DNA of 64,000 nucleotides from RPQJ01 sp963732375 (GTDB lineage: Bacteria; Pseudomonadota; Gammaproteobacteria; Steroidobacterales; Steroidobacteraceae): NCBI GenBank assembly GCA_963732375.1, contig CAVSZE010000003.1, positions 372,001-436,000 of the forward strand, in the 5' to 3' direction. How positions within the stretch are numbered: the stretch's first letter is position 1; the number at the start of each line of letters is the position of its first letter. The notes beneath the pieces were generated by a model that was given only the letters and a program-made list of their open reading frames with translations, did not search any database and was not told the DNA's origin. The translations under genes and the position numbers were made by a program. Shown here in pieces: positions 61,652-64,000 of the stretch.

Positions 61652-62490
61652 GTCCACCGCGCCTGCGACCGGATCCCTTTCACGCCCTCCGCAGCGGACA
61701 CCAGTCGCTCGCGCAGCGCGCGCCGGACACCAGCGTCGAGCCCGAGGCCCTCGCTGAAGTATCCCTCGATCGACCCGTACGCCCGTCGAACTTCGTCGAA
61801 CGAGGCTTGGAGATATTCCGGTAACACGCTCAGCACCGGCACCAGCAGCGCAGGATCCCCACCGCGTGCGGAGAACTCATCGATGCGCGCCTGGTACTTC
61901 GGCACGATGTAACGGTTGCTCGCAAGGAAGTCCTGCAACACCACTTCCTGCGGCACGCCGAGCAGCGTCTGCAATGCCGCGCAGGTCCAGCCGGTGCGAT
62001 CCTTGCCCGTCGTGCAGTGACACAACGCAGGCAGGCCGCCCTCGTCCGCCAGCCCGCGATATAGCCGGCTCATTCCTGCGCGCGCGCTCGGCAACGTTAC
62101 GATGGATCGATATCCGTCGACGAATAGTGCAGCCGCCCGCCCTTTTCCCAGCGCCGCCTTGGCAACCCTGGGATGTTCGAGCAGACGCAGCAACTGGGCG
62201 GGCGCTGCCTGCGGATCGTCTGCCATCAGGTCGAGCGGCACTTGCGTCGCGCCGGAAATCCGCTCGTCCGGCGTCATCATCCGCTCCGCCTCGGTGCGCA
62301 GGTCGTAAACGACCTTGATGCCGAGGCTCGCGACAGCTTCAGCCTCTACTGCAGACAACTCGCCGACGTGATCCGATCGGTACAGAAGGCCCGAACGCAT
62401 CATCCCGCCGCCGGCCACGCGATGCCCGCCCGCGTCGCGGAAATTAGGCATCGATGCGATCCGGATATTCAATGCAGTGTCTACCGTCAC
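61648..62490 (-). CDS. Tyrosine/dual-specificity protein phosphatase
   Basis: 280 residues from GTG at 62490, which overlaps the pgl stop as GTGA. N-terminal NFRDAGGHRVAGGGMMRSGLLYRSDHVGELS and KVVYDLRTEAER are typical of the Y_phosphatase3 group; the catalytic CX5R motif is CHCTTGKDRTG (C159, R165), with Lys-Asp after the Gly as in lipid- and protein-phosphatases of the TpbA/LipA kind. Substrate not readable. It lies inside a zwf-pgl operon, coupled on both sides. Confidence 0.88.
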   Translation of the reverse strand: MTVDTALNIRIASMPNFRDAGGHRVAGGGMMRSGLLYRSDHVGELSAVEAEAVASLGIKVVYDLRTEAERMMTPDERISGATQVPLDLMADDPQAAPAQLLRLLEHPRVAKAALGKGRAAALFVDGYRSIVTLPSARAGMSRLYRGLADEGGLPALCHCTTGKDRTGWTCAALQTLLGVPQEVVLQDFLASNRYIVPKYQARIDEFSARGGDPALLVPVLSVLPEYLQASFDEVRRAYGSIEGYFSEGLGLDAGVRRALRERLVSAAEGVKGIRSQARWT

Positions 62491-63179
62491 ACTCCAGCTG
62501 CCGCACGATCCGCGAGCACGATGGCCTTGTCCTGGCATACCCGACCGGCAGGGATGGTGCGATCTCCATCGAGCATTCGCCGCAGCATCGTTGCCTTGTC
62601 GGCGCCGGTGACGACCCATAGCACCCGGCGGGACCTGTTGATCAGCGGAAACGTGAGCGTCATTCGTCGCCGACCCTGGTAGGGTCCGGCCAGCGCAACG
62701 TCCGCGCCCGTCACATCGAGCGAAGCATCACCGGGCACCAGCGACGCAGTGTGGCCATCGGACCCGAGACCGAGGTGCACGAGGTCGAGTACGGGTGGGT
62801 CCCCGGCGAAGGCTCTCAACGTTGATGAATACAGGCGCGCCGCGGCTTCCAGGTCTGGCGCCGACACGGGCATTGCATGGACCTGTCCGGGCGCGAGTGG
62901 CACCCTTGCCAGCAGCGAGTCGTGCAGCTGCGTCAGGTTGCGATCTGCGTCGTCGTCCGGCGCAACTCTCTCGTCCACCTGCCACAGGTGCACACCGGCC
63001 CACGGCACGTCCCGACCGGCGAGTGAGCGCAGCATCAGCCATGGAGTCCGGCCTCCACTCACGGCAAGCGTGAAGATGCCACGCGCCTCGACGCACGACC
63101 TTGCCTCGGCCGCGATGAAGTCAGCGGCTGCCTCGGCGACCGCCGCCGCGGTTTCCAGGACCTCGAACCTGCGGGTCAT
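62487..63179 (-). CDS. pgl: 6-phosphogluconolactonase
   Basis: 230 residues. DevB/SOL-type lactonase hydrolysing 6-phosphogluconolactone made by Zwf. Family motifs: FTLAVSGGRTPWLMLRSL, LWQVDERVAPDDDADRNL, LVHLGLGSDGHTASLVPG and RRMTLTFPLINRSRRVLWVVTGADKATML. ATG at 63179 overlaps the zwf stop as ATGA, the usual zwf-pgl coupling. With Zwf it feeds the oxidative pentose phosphate or Entner-Doudoroff pathway; edd and eda are not in the window. Confidence 0.95.
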   Translation of the reverse strand: MTRRFEVLETAAAVAEAAADFIAAEARSCVEARGIFTLAVSGGRTPWLMLRSLAGRDVPWAGVHLWQVDERVAPDDDADRNLTQLHDSLLARVPLAPGQVHAMPVSAPDLEAAARLYSSTLRAFAGDPPVLDLVHLGLGSDGHTASLVPGDASLDVTGADVALAGPYQGRRRMTLTFPLINRSRRVLWVVTGADKATMLRRMLDGDRTIPAGRVCQDKAIVLADRAAAGV

Positions 63180-64000
63180 GCAGGGTCCGCAACGCGTGGG
63201 ACCGGGTTCACCCAGCCACCTGGCGGCATCACCGCCGTGGCCTCGAGCGGCCCCCAGGACCCCGGCCGATATACGTGAATGGGCGTAGCCTGCTTCAGCA
63301 CCGGGTCGACGATGCGCCACGCTTCCTCGATGTAATCCTCGCGCGCAAACAGTGTCTGGTCGCCGGCCATCGCATCCGTAAGGACGCGCTCATACGCATC
63401 CATCTCACCGGCAGCAGGCCTGCGGCTCAGCATCATTTCAGCCTGCTGGCCGATCATCCGGTCCTCAGGGTCCATCACCGTGAGCCCGAATGCCGCCTCG
63501 ACCTCGGGGCTTACCCGGAATCGAATGTAGTTCGGGGCCGGGTCGCAACCCGGAAATACCTTCGGCAATCGTCGCAAACGCACCATGAGTTCGGTGCAGG
63601 TTACGGGCAACAGCTTGCCGGCTCGAATGTAGAACGGCACCCCCTGCCAGCGCCAGGAATTCACGTGCAGCCGCAATGCGGCGAACGTCTCGACCTGCGA
63701 ATCCTTCCCGACACCCCGCTCATCGAGATAGCCGCGGAACTGCCCGCGAACCAGTTCCGCTGCCGCAATCGGCTCGATGGCCTTAAGGAACTTGACCTTC
63801 TCGTCGCGAATCGACTCGCTGTCGATGCGTGCCGGCGGTTCCATCGCGAGATTGGCGAGCACCTGGAACAGGTGGTTCTGGATCACGTCGCGAATCGCGC
63901 CTGTCTGGTCGTAGAAGGCGCCGCGTCCCTGCACGCCGAAATCCTCGGCCATCGTGATCTGCACGCTTTCGACGTGATCGCGGTTCAGGAACGACTCGAC
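63176..64000 (-). CDS. zwf: Glucose-6-phosphate dehydrogenase, 5' part outside window
   Basis: The frame is open from the stop at 63176 to the right edge (275 codons), so about half of the protein is missing. At the edge the sequence reads VESFLNRDHVESVQIT, upstream of a spurious internal ATG, so translation must begin beyond 64000. Conserved segments: QVLANLAMEPP, FRGYLDERGV, ETFAALRLHVNSWRWQGVPFYIRAGKLLP and the NADP-structural region DAYERVLTDAMAGDQTLFAREDYIEEAWRIVDP. Oxidises glucose-6-phosphate, making NADPH. First visible gene of zwf-pgl-phosphatase-TAXI. Confidence 0.95.
   Translation of the reverse strand, partial: VESFLNRDHVESVQITMAEDFGVQGRGAFYDQTGAIRDVIQNHLFQVLANLAMEPPARIDSESIRDEKVKFLKAIEPIAAAELVRGQFRGYLDERGVGKDSQVETFAALRLHVNSWRWQGVPFYIRAGKLLPVTCTELMVRLRRLPKVFPGCDPAPNYIRFRVSPEVEAAFGLTVMDPEDRMIGQQAEMMLSRRPAAGEMDAYERVLTDAMAGDQTLFAREDYIEEAWRIVDPVLKQATPIHVYRPGSWGPLEATAVMPPGGWVNPVPRVADPA

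Overview
The window is about 64 kb of GC-rich, densely coding bacterial chromosome with short intergenic gaps and many ATGA/GTGA overlaps. Gene content points to a free-living gammaproteobacterium: an E. coli/Pseudomonas-type fadBA pair, Slt70, YhhN, PuuB-like, GlpD/GlpK, YfcG-type GST, zwf-pgl and a red-type (form IC) RuBisCO operon with CbbX. I cannot place it to genus. I saw no rRNA, tRNA, CRISPR array, phage or insertion sequence. All functional calls rest on reading motifs and remembered family sequences; no database search was run.

Layout. 1-3.4 kb: three exported proteins of unknown role on the minus strand (DUF5666-like lipoprotein cut by the left edge, a Gly/Ser-rich secreted protein, a Gln-rich coiled coil). 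3.4-6.8 kb: fadBA beta-oxidation complex. 6.9-12.7 kb: lytic transglycosylase, VAT-1-like reductase, S9 peptidase, and a small helical protein preceded by a candidate structured leader RNA. 13-17.3 kb: membrane protein, TGS GTPase, an OmpR/EnvZ-type two-component pair and a small exported protein. 17.4-29.4 kb: lysoplasmalogenase and malic enzyme on the minus strand, then seven closely packed plus-strand genes: PuuB-like oxidase, patatin, DOMON-like protein, NamZ-type muramidase, glpD, glpK, and an alkylglycerol-monooxygenase-like protein fused to a beta-lactamase-fold domain. Read together these look like salvage of glycerol/ether lipids and envelope material, although only the individual families are recognised. 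29.4-35.3 kb: small barrel protein, RetSat/CrtI-like oxidoreductase, Dyp peroxidase and a P2-type cation ATPase.

35.5-41.3 kb is a Calvin-Benson operon, cbbL-cbbS-cbbX-fbp-prk, with a divergent LysR regulator (CbbR), so CO2 fixation is likely. 41.4-47.6 kb holds a monoglyceride lipase-like hydrolase, a Fur-box-preceded cupredoxin plus FTR1 iron permease with an unusual barrel-like C-terminal extension, a DhlA-like haloalkane dehalogenase, a CDF metal exporter, a small adhesin-E-like protein and an enoyl-CoA hydratase. 47.7-51 kb is a MerR regulator with a ferredoxin reductase and a ferritin-like diiron enzyme, whose two promoters share a palindromic operator motif. 51-55.4 kb: META-domain lipoprotein, an unknown exported protein and a metzincin-like HAF-repeat protein. 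55.6-58.1 kb is a complete bufferin-type RiPP operon (DUF2282-DUF692-DUF2063-DoxX) expected to buffer copper or related metals. 58.1-64 kb: GST, serine hydrolase and a tightly overlapping zwf-pgl-phosphatase-TAXI operon that runs off the right edge. Three copies of an 18-bp-arm palindrome around GGGGACATTCTCCTTTTC sit between genes and look like REP elements.
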